From NCBI GenBank assembly GCA_024180945.1, contig JAKSGN010000005.1, forward strand, positions 3,410,001 through 3,474,000: 64,000 nucleotides of DNA, given 5' to 3'. The notes under the pieces are model-generated. The model ran no database searches and was not told where the DNA came from. It worked only from the letters and a program-made list of their open reading frames with translations. The position numbers and the translations under genes were made by a program. Shown in pieces: positions 54,559 to 64,000 of the stretch (within the stretch, counting starts at the first letter, position 1; every line of letters begins with the position of its first letter). This stretch comes from Macrophomina tecta. Lineage: Eukaryota > Ascomycota > Dothideomycetes > Botryosphaeriales > Botryosphaeriaceae.

Positions 54559-57500
54559 ATGCCTCGCTACTCCCGCCAGGCCGTCTTGGGCCTGGCCGCC
54601 GCCGCCCCCATCGCCGCCCAGCGCGTCGTCGACCTGTCCGGCTCCGGCTGGACGCTGTCCAATCCCTCATTGAACGTCTCGGTTCCTGCCAAACTGCCGT
54701 CCCAGGCTCACCTCGACTTGTTTGACGCCCAGGTCATTGGCGACCCGTATTACGGCCTTAACGACTTTAATCTGCGCTGGGTTGCTTGGGCCAATTGGAC
54801 CTACACGTCAGCTCCACTCACTTCTCTGTATGTCTCACCATGAAACCCGTGCGCTTTACCCGCTCTCCTGTCGGCCTTCGTTGCCAATGCTGCGGACCGT
54901 CGATGTCTAGCGGGCGTTGGAGGCGGCATCAGCACGTGGCTGGTGCGCACGATGCCACACCCTCACGCGCGACGCCAGCCATCGCCCAGCCAGAGGTCGA
55001 CACACCATACGGAATTCCACTTTGCGCACGCCTCGGGTGGCTCTCGCATTGCTTTATGTTATACTCTCGCCCCAGTCAGCGGTCATCAACGACGTCATAT
55101 GCAATGTTTCGTGTTGCGTCATCTCACCCACTGCTGGACGTGTAGCCTTCCGCAGTCTTGGTTCGCACCAATTAAAGGGTTGGCTGCTGACTTCTTGTCG
55201 GTTCCACACTCGACAACTTCTCCCATCAGCTAGGCTGTCGCCGACTCCGCCGACAGCCGTCAGAATGAAACATCTGAGGAGGCGCTAATTTCCGGAGCAG
55301 AAACACCAACGCCTCTTCTACTTACCTTCTCTTCAACGGCCTCGATACCTTCACCAGCATTGAGCTATGCGGGCAACATGTGGCAGCTACGAACAATCAG
55401 TTCCGACAGTACTATTTCGAGGTTTCGGACATAGTGAAAGGCTGCCGTGCACCGCCAGTTCTCAGCATCAATTTCGGGAGTGCTCCGACGATAGCAAACG
55501 AAATCGCTGCAGAGCCCGGACAAGAAACTTGGCCGTACGGTGTCCAGGGATTGTTTGAGTTTCCCAATCGCCACTTCATCCGCAAGGAGCAAAGCGACTT
55601 TGGTTGGGACTGGGTGAGCTCTGAATTCCCGCCGCAACAAAGTGCGACTTGCTGACAACCCCAGGGGCCCGCCTTTGCTCCCGCCGGCCCATGGCAACCG
55701 GCCTATGTGATTGAACTAGAGCCGGATGGAATCTCGGTGCGGAACACGCTGGTCGATATTTACCGGCAGGGTCAGTTGAACAACCTACCGCCGGATCAGT
55801 CTCAGCCATGGGTCCTAAATGCCAGCGTCGATTTTCTCGGTCAGATCCCCTCAGGCGCCGGACTCAACTTCCAGCTTCGCGATGCAATGAACGCAACCGT
55901 GGTGTCGGGTACATTGGCCAACATCACAACCGGTGAAGGCGTCATCACTGGATCTACTATCATAGCATCAGAATCGGTTGAACTATGGTGGCCCAGTGGC
56001 CTTGGTCCACAAACTCTCTACAACCTAGAAATTTTAGTCGTTGGAACCAACAATGATCTTCTTGCAACCGTCAACAAACGCACAGGTTTCAGGACAATTG
56101 TTTTGAACGAATCACCGATTACCGACGAACAGCTTTCCCAAGGAATCGCCCCCGGTAACAATTGGCACTTCGAAGTTAACGGTCGCGAGTTCTACGCAAA
56201 AGGTTGTTGAAACAAGGCCAAGCCATTCCCCTTCCACTGAAAGCAGATGATAGATTGACTGACGGGGCATGCTCAATAAGGCTCCAACTTCATCCCGCCG
56301 GATGCTTTCTGGGTTCGCGTCACTGAAGAACGGATCAGACAATTGTTCCAAGCCGTTGTTGAAGGCAACCAGAACATGCTGCGAGTGTGGTCTTCTGGTG
56401 CATACTCTCCTGATTTCATGTATGACCTCGCCGACGAAATGGGAATTCTTCTGTGGAGTGAATTCGAGTTCGGCGATGCTCTCTACCCAGTGAACCAGGA
56501 GTTCCTCGACAATGTCCGCGCGGAGGCTACCTATCAGGTCCGTCGAGTAAACCATCACCCTTCACTGGCCATGTGGGCTGGTGGCAATGAGTTAGAGAAC
56601 CTGGAGCTTCCTACCGCTGAAAAGGCGTCTCCCGAAGACTACCCTCGCCTAGTACAGGAGTATGAAACCTTGTTCCTTGACACACTAGTACCCGTGGTTT
56701 TTGGTAACAGCAGGAGCATATCCTATGCGCCCTCGTCAACAACAAATGGATGGCTGTCCCTCAACCACACCGCGCCCAGGCCAATGATAGAGAGATATGA
56801 AAACAAGACTCCAGGTGCCATCTATGGGGACACGGACTACTATAACTACAACAGCGCTCTGGCCTTCAACTACAGCTCTTATCCTGTCGGTAGATTTTCC
56901 AATGAGTTCGGATACCATTCTATGCCCTCACTCCAAACATGGCGACAGGCCGTGGATGAAGAGGATCTCTGGTTCAATTCGTCCGTGATACAGCTCCGCA
57001 ATCATCACTATCCCCCAGGCGGACTTAACACAACAAACTTCGACAACACTACGAAGGGCATGGGCGAAATGACAATAGCAGCGCAGCGCTGGTACCCAGT
57101 GCCCAACAAAGAAGATCCCATTGCCAACTTTTCCGCATGGTGTCATACCACGCAAATCTTCCAGGCAGACTTCTACCAGAGTCAGATAATGTTCTATCGC
57201 AGGGGTAGCGGCATGCCGGAGCGCCAGCTCGGTTCACTGTACTGGCAGTTAGAGGATATCTGGCAAGCACCAACCTGGGCAAGCATTGAGTATGACGGCC
57301 GCTGGAAAGTGCTGCACTATGTCGCCAGAGATATCTACCAAAACGTCATCATAACGCCTTTCTGGAATCGCACCACCGGCGATCTCGAAGTTTATGTCAC
57401 TTCTGACCTCTGGGAGTCGGCATCCGGCACCGCGACCTTCAGCTGGGTTACCTACGCCGGCACGCCTCTGAATATCAGTACACCTGCTACTGCGTCTGTC

Positions 57501-57950
57501 GAGGTGGGTGCGATCAACACCACCCGTGTCCTGAGCGCGAACACCAACGATATCCTCGCTGGTTTTGATCCTGCAGACGCAATGCTTTTGATGGATGTCA
57601 GCGTCGAGGGCTCCCTTCCCAACACCAATACGACGTCCACTTTCACGCACCGGAACTGGTGGCACGCGAGCACCCTTGCGGACGCGAAATTGATCGACCC
57701 GGGCCTTTCTGTAACTCACTCAGGAGACGCAGGCACCGGAAAGTTCATCGTCACCGCCGACAAAGGCGTGGCGGCATGGGCGTGGCTAGATTATCCCAAA
57801 GGTGCTGTGGTTTTCTTTGACGCAAATGCGTTCTGGTTGCTGCCAGGCGAGAGCAGAGAGATCGGGTACACTATCCAGAAAGACGACACGAGCGGCGCCT
57901 GGGTAGATGGCGTGACGGTGGGTAGTCTGTGGGACAACACGGTTCCTTGA
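54559..57950 (+). CDS. mndA: Secreted GH2 beta-mannosidase
   Basis: Removes terminal beta-1,4-mannose from manno-oligosaccharides outside the cell. Exons 54559-54827, 55301-55613, 55665-56202 and 56281-57950 give 929 residues, the usual size of fungal mannosidase A. The first 21 residues ([21 protein letters not shown]) are a signal peptide, then VVDLSGSGW begins the jelly-roll domain. Family blocks are [44 protein letters not shown] (seen across exons 2-3), [24 protein letters not shown] (E477, acid/base) and [12 protein letters not shown] (E582, nucleophile), and [17 protein letters not shown]. Many N-x-S/T sites fit secretion. Intron 1 is 473 bases and has no missing protein segment; intron 3 has a GTTGTT donor. 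The exact acceptor at 55300 (CAG) could shift by three bases. Confidence 0.95.
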
Positions 57951-58835
57951 GTGGGAGTGCATTGGAGGGTCCCCTCGGCTCCTCGGTAATCTGTGCTATC
58001 GTACTTGAACCCCTGCATCTACGAAATTCACCGACACCGGTTTGAGACATGCAAGGCCGATCCGTCCAAGATTTGATGTTCGGATGGTTGGAGCCGATGG
58101 ACAGGGTAGAAAAAACATGATTGGACGTAGTGGACGATGTATATACACTCCTTGACGAATGAAAAATGCTTCCTGTTCCATGGATGCCTGGCCAGAAGAG
58201 GGGCTTCCCCTTCCCCCCGAGAGGAATTTGAACTGGAAGTGCAACCGCACGTCCGATGTGAGAGTATTGTGTAGAGGAACGGCAAGAAAACCCCGCAAAC
58301 TCCCAGCCTCACCGCTCGTGAAGTGTCCATTCCACCGACAGCTATAATGCAGTTTAGAATGCCTTCCAGAAGTGGCAGGCGTTGAGCAATTGAGCCAACC
58401 ACACGCATTCCAGTCCCTTTGCCAAGTGAAACTGCGCAAATCCTCCTACACGAGCCCCACTGTCACGATAACGGCCATCCGAGAAATTTCAACAGACGTT
58501 CGATGTTGCAAACGACGCAAGGGATACCGTTTCCTTTCGAGGACACGGACATCTCGTTTGGACCTTAATTCTGATCTTGGCGGCGGCAGGCCCTTTGACC
58601 GGTCTCGCAAATGACGTAGCGCGAGTCGGGGAAAGCTCCGGTGCGCACCAAAACAACAGCTACGATCGCAGTCAGCACGTTAGACGGCGATAGAGAAGGA
58701 TGAACATCCATGCTATCTGTAGAATTTGTTGTTGGTGGATGTTGTCTCATATAGGGTGCCAATAAGCGAAAACTCCCGGGTATCATGCTGCCAATCCGTT
58801 CCGAAGACCATGCGCTGTTCTGTTCCGCGAGCTGC
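57951..58835. other. Convergent intergenic region, beta-mannosidase to DUO1
   Basis: About 890 bases between two stop codons, holding both 3' flanks. Minus-strand frames here overlap the DUO1 3' side in other phases and show no family. Confidence 0.5.
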
Positions 58836-59664
58836 TCAAGCCCGGCCGCGTCCCCTCGAGCCGCGACTAATTCCACTTCCTGCCCTGCCACCAGCCGGCC
58901 CTCTGCCCACACCTCTCTGTCCGCCGACGCCCACGTAGCCTGCAGGAGTTGTCCGACCGGTACCCGTGGTTCCAGCACTGCTCGCGGTCCCTCTACTACG
59001 CAGGCCCCCCCTTCGCCCCCTCGTGCTCGCTGCACTGCTGGGCCGACTAGCAGCCTCTGCCCGCTTACGCTCGTCCTCTTCAGCTTTCCGGAGAGCAGCT
59101 TCACGACGGGCTTGTTCTTCACGCTCGCGGCGTTCAACGGCCCGCTGCTGGGCGATGGTGTCGGCTTCAATCTCAGCCAGATCTTGCGTAGCACCCTGCC
59201 AATTGGGGTCAAGGATGAGGCGCTGGTTGTGCTCGGTGGTGGAAAGGATGCGAGTCCAAGTGTGCAAAAGGGTGGACGCGGAGTTGACGGTGCGATTGAC
59301 AGTCTGCGGGAAGTAAACAATCAGCGTCATGGGCAAATAGTGAGGCGGCATAGCGCGGTCGGGCAGCAGGACGAGAGTCCGTGCAAAGTTGGAGTGGTCA
59401 GTTACTGACGTGCATGTTGTTTTTGGCCTTCTCTAGACTCTCGATGACGTCCTCAATGACCTTGTTTACGCCCCGCACCTGCTCCAGCTCCCGCCGCAGA
59501 GCCTCATCGCGAGCATCCTCGGTCGTGTAGCGCGACTCGGCACGCGGGGGCTTTGGTCTGCCTGGAGAGCGTGACGGCGAGGCAGCAGCGGCTGCAGGCG
59601 TCGGCTGCGGCTGAATAGGAGAATCCAAATCGATGTCTGGATCCGACATGTAGTGGTCGTCCAT
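58836..59664 (-). CDS. DUO1: DASH complex subunit Duo1
   Basis: Outer kinetochore DASH/Dam1 ring subunit that couples chromosomes to spindle microtubules. Exons 59664-59410 and 59303-58836 give 240 residues; the intron is 106 bases. The conserved Duo1 core spans the splice: LRRELEQVRGVNKVIEDVIESLEKAKNNMH joins TVNRTVNSASTLLHTWTRILSTTEHNQRLI, then DPNWQGATQDLAEIE. A Glu/Arg coiled coil follows (RREREEQARREAALRKAEEDERKR), and the tail is Gly/Arg/Ser-rich with RGR repeats. The start ATG at 59664 follows an in-frame stretch without a better start and gives the typical acidic MDDHYMSDPDIDLDSP. It is divergent from the orphan gene at 60252. Confidence 0.92.
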
Positions 59665-60251
59665 TGTGGGGATGCCAGATTGGGAGCGCGGCGGTGGAGA
59701 CTGACGACGCAGGGCGAACTGTGCTTGCTGCAGTGTGTGCTGTTCTCGCTGCCTGGGCCAGGCTGTGCTGATGATGTGCCGACGCAGGACTGCTTGGGCG
59801 CGTTGTTGACTGTTTTCCTTCTTCCACGTACGCGTGGGGTCCGTCCGTGCGCCAGACCGGGCTTGGCACACACGCACCAGCGAAGCGCGCTTTCCAGCCT
59901 CAAATGCAGACGCGGTGGCTGGGGCGCGCCCGCCCAACGTGACTTTGACGCCGACCTCCAGCCCTGGTTCCTCCCTCCTCACTTCATCATCACCGCCCAC
60001 CACCCTTGCCGCAACACCACAACCCTCCGCTCCGCCCTGCCGCCTGCGCTTGCTTGATCGCACAAGAACCCCGGATCCCCGCGCACAATTGCTGCAACAC
60101 CGCGCTCGCGCCTGCTCGCTCCTCCGTCACCGCATCGATCCCGCATCCGCTGCGCGTCGCCGCATTCGTCCAGTCCGTCCGCAAGCCAACGGAGGTCTCG
60201 CTCTGCGCTACTATTGCTATTCTTCTGCCAACTCGCCCCCTGTTGCCGACC
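59665..60251. promoter_or_regulatory. Divergent DUO1/orphan promoter
   Basis: 587 bases between start codons with one ACGCGT box at 59830-59835 (CACGTACGCGTGGGG). Open frames reach in from both genes but lack further ATGs with good context. Confidence 0.5.
59830..59835. promoter_or_regulatory. MluI cell-cycle box (ACGCGT) between DUO1 and orphan gene
   Basis: MBF consensus, 166 bases from the DUO1 ATG and about 420 from the orphan ATG. It overlaps a CACGTACGCG context. Single site, function inferred. Confidence 0.35.
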
Positions 60252-61821
60252 ATGGCTTCGACGCCTGCTGCGCCGGAGCGCCTTCATACTCCCCCTCCGC
60301 CGCTCCATGGAACCCGCTACGACGACTGGGAGCCCTACTCGCCGCCGCGTCGCTCGAGCCGTGTCGCCGCTCAGCGCTCCAGACATGCCTCGGAAGAGCA
60401 GTCGCACCGTCCAGAGCCCTCTAAGAAGCGCCCAGCACCCCGGTCCGCTCGCGCCTTCACCCCCGTCGGCAGCAGCAAACAGGACGCGCCTGCCCCCAGT
60501 TTTACCGCCTCACCTCCGTCATCGCCAACTTCACCTCACAAGCGTCCCAGTGCCAAGAAAAGCGTACCTAATTCCCTCATTGACGACCCGTTTGGAGCTT
60601 CTGACAACGATTCGGACCCATTCATCTCCAGCTCCAAGGGCGCTTTCGGTGTTCTCCCGACCCCCTCCAAGACCCCCAGCAGGAAGGACAAGGCGAGGCC
60701 GCTCTCAGCGTTTGCATCTACTGCGCGAGTTCTTTTCCACGACCGCCCCGTTAACATTGACGACGCCATGCCTTCTCCTCGCAAGTCCAAGCAGAGCAAG
60801 AAGCGCACCGCATTTACTCTGCCCAGCTTCATCGATGAATGTGAGGACGAAGAATCCGAAAAGATCCAGATTTACACCGATTTCCGCGAGCGTGTTCCCA
60901 GTGTTGATGAAGAAGAGGACAACCCCTTCATTACCAAAAAGCCCGATGAGAACGATGAGCCCAACACGCGTCCCAGCGTCTCACCTCGTGCTGCCAAGCG
61001 CCGCATGACAAAGGAAGAGGCGGAGATGGACCGTAGAGCTCGGAATGGTGAAGGTTTCATTTCCGTCTTGTAAGTTCACCCACCTCTGTTTTTTTCCTGG
61101 TTGGGTCTAACTAACAGCAACCAGCCGCGGAAAGAAAGTCTTCACAGAATACAAGGACAGGGACACCGACGACAGTGCTTCTGAGCCCGAAAGCCCTCTC
61201 GGTGCCAGTCCTGTTCATCGCGCAGTCGGCTCCATGGCCCGCCGTCGGGTCACCCGCTCGACGATCCAGCCTCGTCTTCTCTTCCCTACAGATGAACAGA
61301 AGCGTGCGCGTGAAGCTGCCGCGGCCGCCAAAGCCGCGGAGGAGGACTCGACTGACATTGATGCCTCCGTACAACTCGCTACTCCTCGCAAGCGTGCTCA
61401 CTTTGCACGTGCTCCGCGTTCTAACCCCACCAAAGCCCGGAGCAAGACGCCCGAACCTGCTGCTGAGAGTGCACCTTCTAAGGCTATTGCAAACGCCTCG
61501 ACTCCTGCCAAGCAGCGATTCTTCGAGCCCGTCACGCCTCCGCCTTCTCGGACAACTCGCGCATCAGCTAAGAAAGATACGCATGTCGAACCCCCACCGA
61601 ATCCAGCTCAGGAGGAAGCAGGACCATCGACTGCGAATCAACCACCAATGTTTGAGCCGCTAACAAGGCCAGTCAAGCGTAGTCCTTTTGACCAATGGCG
61701 TCGCACCAAGGCAGGCACGCGGTCAGTTTCTGGGACGAAGCGCGAGGGTGGGCCGCTCGAAGCCGCATCATCGAAAAAGACTAGAAGTTCTGCACGCGCT
61801 TCAACGCCTACAGCTGATTAA
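60252..61821 (+). CDS. Unrecognised nuclear-type protein with many Cdk sites
   Basis: Exons 60252-61069 and 61125-61821 give 504 residues; the 55-base intron has GTAAGT, TCTAACTAACAG and a second CAG. I do not recognise the family. The protein is mostly disordered. It has at least seven full Cdk consensus sites (SPPRR, SPHKR, TPSK, TPSR, SPRK, TPRK, TPAK). A more ordered core at about residues 190-290 runs FTLPSFIDECEDEESEKIQIYTDF, EEEDNPF, KRRMTKEEAEMDRRARNGEG, then across the splice FRGKKVFTEY. Basic clusters (SKKRP, KRRM, ARRRVTR) suggest nuclear import. Divergence from DUO1 and the ACGCGT box fit a cell-cycle role, which is inference only. The ATG at 60252 is the first in frame. Confidence 0.8.
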
Positions 61822-63828
61822 TTCTGGAGTCGTGTGTGACGGCTGGATATCAACCCAGAGGGGAATTTGAGCGTACTCATATTTCGACTCCCCACCTAGC
61901 GCCCACGCTTTTTTTTATTTTGGCCTGAACATGTCTTCCATGTCTCGTCAGTATTCAAGCGGAGTCGGCACGCTCAGGAATTTAGGGGATTCCATGGTTG
62001 ACACGCTCATCTGCATGAAGTCCGGATCGTGCAGTCTTCATGAGAATAATTCGCATACACGAGTCCCTAATTCCCATGAAAAGTCTTTCCTCCTCAGGCA
62101 TCCCGCTTTTGCAACGCTCTGAATTGGCGTTTATCTCGGTTCAGTCACAAAGTCTTAATACCCCTTGCGTTCTCCATCCCTTGGTGTCCCGCATTTCCTT
62201 CAATTTTTTTTTTCCACCGCGTTGCACAAAGGATCCTACTCAGGGCATAATCCGGAGAAAAGCGCTTACTTTGATATCCAGTCTTGAGCTTATCCGTTGA
62301 GTCGGTTTTTGTAATCGGTCCGTCGTCCTGACGACCAGTCACAATCTTGGACCCACCTTTCTTCGGCAAACATGCTCTCGACCAGACTTCATTTTCCATA
62401 CTCTTACTCCCTTTTTATTGAACCTCAGATTCTATTGAATTTTTCCAGCGAGTATTGGGTTTTTGCCTCATTAGTGCGAGCCTGCCTTGATTTTTTATTT
62501 TCCTTCGACTCCCAATACAGTTTTCCTCGTTGTTTGCGAAGGGCAGAAAATTGATCGTGTCTTTTCAGCTCATGCTTTGTGAGCTTTTTCATATCTTTCC
62601 TCGATCCTGCGAGGTTGGATGGCATGCCATTGACGGGATGTGGCTCATGGAAATTGCGGCTTTATGCTAGATGAGCCTTGCGGGATTGACGTGGAGAGAA
62701 GTGAAGATGGGATGGACAAAGGTATATGGGATGTAGAAACGTCGATAGGTAGTTCAACAACAACATTGAGAAATATTGACACTCAGTATTAGTTCGTTCT
62801 TATGCAGTGAGGGCAGTAAACTGTGTATTTTGTTTTGAAGGCGTCGTTGTCGGTCCAGCGGTGAGGGGAAAGTATGCAGACATCACAGGAGTACGATCGT
62901 CGGCGCTGACAAGATGCATTTCACGCCATGCTCAACTTATTATCATCGCTGCCCCTGATCACTTAAAGCAGAGGTTGTTCCCACCCTGTCAACTGAGGCC
63001 TGTCAAACCGAAAAACTGCATGATGATGATGGTGGTGGTGAGGATGGAACGTGCCGAAAAAAAACCAAAGAGGTATCAATACTACGCGACAGGAGAGGGA
63101 AAGGAATAAAAAAAAAGATCATGTATACCAAGGGATGATGTCCCACTCCCCACATAACGATATGTGAAATAGCGAGTGGCTAGAGCAGGCATGAATCCCC
63201 AATAGCAGATATACTCGTAGCAGCCCCCCCCCCAAAAAAAAAAAAAAAAAAAAGGATGTAGAAACGTGACCCTTGCATGCTCCCGATGCAAAAGATAAAG
63301 ACATTTCGTTAACCGACCGATACTAATCAATGCCGAACCATGGTGCAAATTTTTTTCATTTCCGCAATGCCGCTTGTTTGAATACCGAGCAGAGTCGAGG
63401 AGAGGAAAAGCAAGTGGAGAAAGCCGCCTGCGCCGTGATGACTCCCGATCCATATATTCTAGGTTTGTGATTGTGCAAGAGGTCGTCATTTGAGAACCCT
63501 ATAGACGGAAGGAAGAAAGCCCGAATGCTCGATTGGGAGAGTTGCACCTCTAGCGCCGATGCCATTTGTAAAGGAAATAATCAAGACCCGAAGACCCGAA
63601 GATCCGAGAGGAAAGAGGAATAGTGAAATGCTGAGGGCTGAAAGTGCTCTTGGACTTGCGAGCATTGAAGTAAGTCTTCAGAGACCGGAAAAGATAAGAG
63701 ATAGAGGGATATTCATAAAGCAATGAGTCCTGCCTACCTTCACTGAAGGAGTATCTGGACGGGTTGATCTTGTAGTGTCGAAGCTAGTAGATGCAGGGAG
63801 GAATATCAATGGCTGATGGTGGCGTCGT
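61822..63828. other. Intergenic, orphan gene to right-edge gene
   Basis: About 2 kb, AT-richer than the coding blocks, with no supported gene. It includes the C10A21 tract at 63224-63254 and a small direct repeat CCCGAAGA/CCCGAAGATCC at 63586-63604. Confidence 0.5.
63224..63254. repeat. C10-A21 homopolymer tract
   Basis: Ten C followed by 21 A residues; a low-complexity tract prone to length change and sequencing error. Confidence 0.85.
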
Positions 63829-64000
63829 TCATCTTTTACTCATGCTTTCACCCCTTTCGTCCTCGTCTACAGACACGCTAGGCGACTCCACCTCAGTTCT
63901 ACTTCCGTTCTCGCTAGTGAGACCAGAAGTGTCCTTGGTGCCATGTTTTGAGGGTCGTTCTGTGAAGCTTTCCGTACTTGCTTTCCCCTCAGCTTTGCTG
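63829..64000 (-). CDS. C-terminal end of an unidentified gene (runs off right edge)
   Basis: Read leftwards from the edge, one frame stays open for 56 codons and closes with TGA at 63831-63829. It is Ser/Glu/Lys-rich and acidic (TESFTERPSKHG, SENGSRTEVESPSVSVDEDE), ending GESMSKR, like the disordered tail of a fungal protein. No domain is visible, and a splice site could lie within it. Confidence 0.4.
   Translation of the reverse strand, partial: SKAEGKASTESFTERPSKHGTKDTSGLTSENGSRTEVESPSVSVDEDERGESMSKR

Overview
The window is nuclear DNA of a filamentous ascomycete (Pezizomycotina, most likely a Dothideomycete; class is inference from protein style). The evidence is GC-rich DNA, genes split by mostly 50-80 base GT..AG introns with CTAAC/CTGAC-like branch sites, and proteins that read as fungal orthologues: eIF4G, THO subunit Hpr1/THOC1, Csm3, Ski2, importin Nmd5, DNA polymerase alpha, DASH subunit Duo1, a Zn2Cys6 regulator and fungal carbohydrate enzymes. 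I saw no rRNA, tRNA or CRISPR array. All exon borders were read by eye from splice signals and continuity of the protein families.

Layout. 1-1611: 5' part of eIF4G (minus, runs off the left edge). 1.6-6.3 kb: long non-coding stretch. 6.3-8.4 kb: homeodomain regulator (minus) with about 3 kb of empty upstream DNA. 11.4-24.4 kb: compact block of RNA/DNA metabolism genes: HPR1 (minus), CSM3, SKI2, NMD5 (plus). 24.4-30 kb: gene-poor. 30-33.7 kb: an aldo-keto reductase (minus) and a HAD-family CECR5-like protein (plus). 33.7-37.6 kb: gene-poor, with an AT-rich repeat island holding a 193 bp solo LTR flanked by a perfect 5 bp target duplication. 37.7-44 kb: a NADAR-domain protein (plus), oligoribonuclease REX2 (minus), and POL1 (plus) sharing a 318 bp promoter with REX2. 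46.4-58 kb: a carbohydrate-use cluster: MFS sugar transporter (minus), GH32-type enzyme (plus), Zn2Cys6 regulator (minus), secreted GH2 beta-mannosidase (plus). 58.8-61.8 kb: DUO1 (minus) and a divergent unrecognised Cdk-substrate-like protein (plus). The right edge holds the apparent C-terminal end of one more minus-strand gene.

How the genes fit together. CSM3, POL1 and the DUO1/orphan pair have MluI cell-cycle boxes (ACGCGT) in their promoters, which fits G1/S control. The four carbohydrate genes are arranged as two divergent pairs around a regulator. The transporter/GH32 promoter has two CreA-type CTGGGG sites ten bases apart, and four of the ten introns in the transporter, regulator and mannosidase are 280-637 bases, unlike the rest of the window. 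The most interesting points are this cluster, whose GH32 enzyme lacks the usual NDPNG motif, the NADAR gene beside the repeat island, and the orphan gene next to DUO1.
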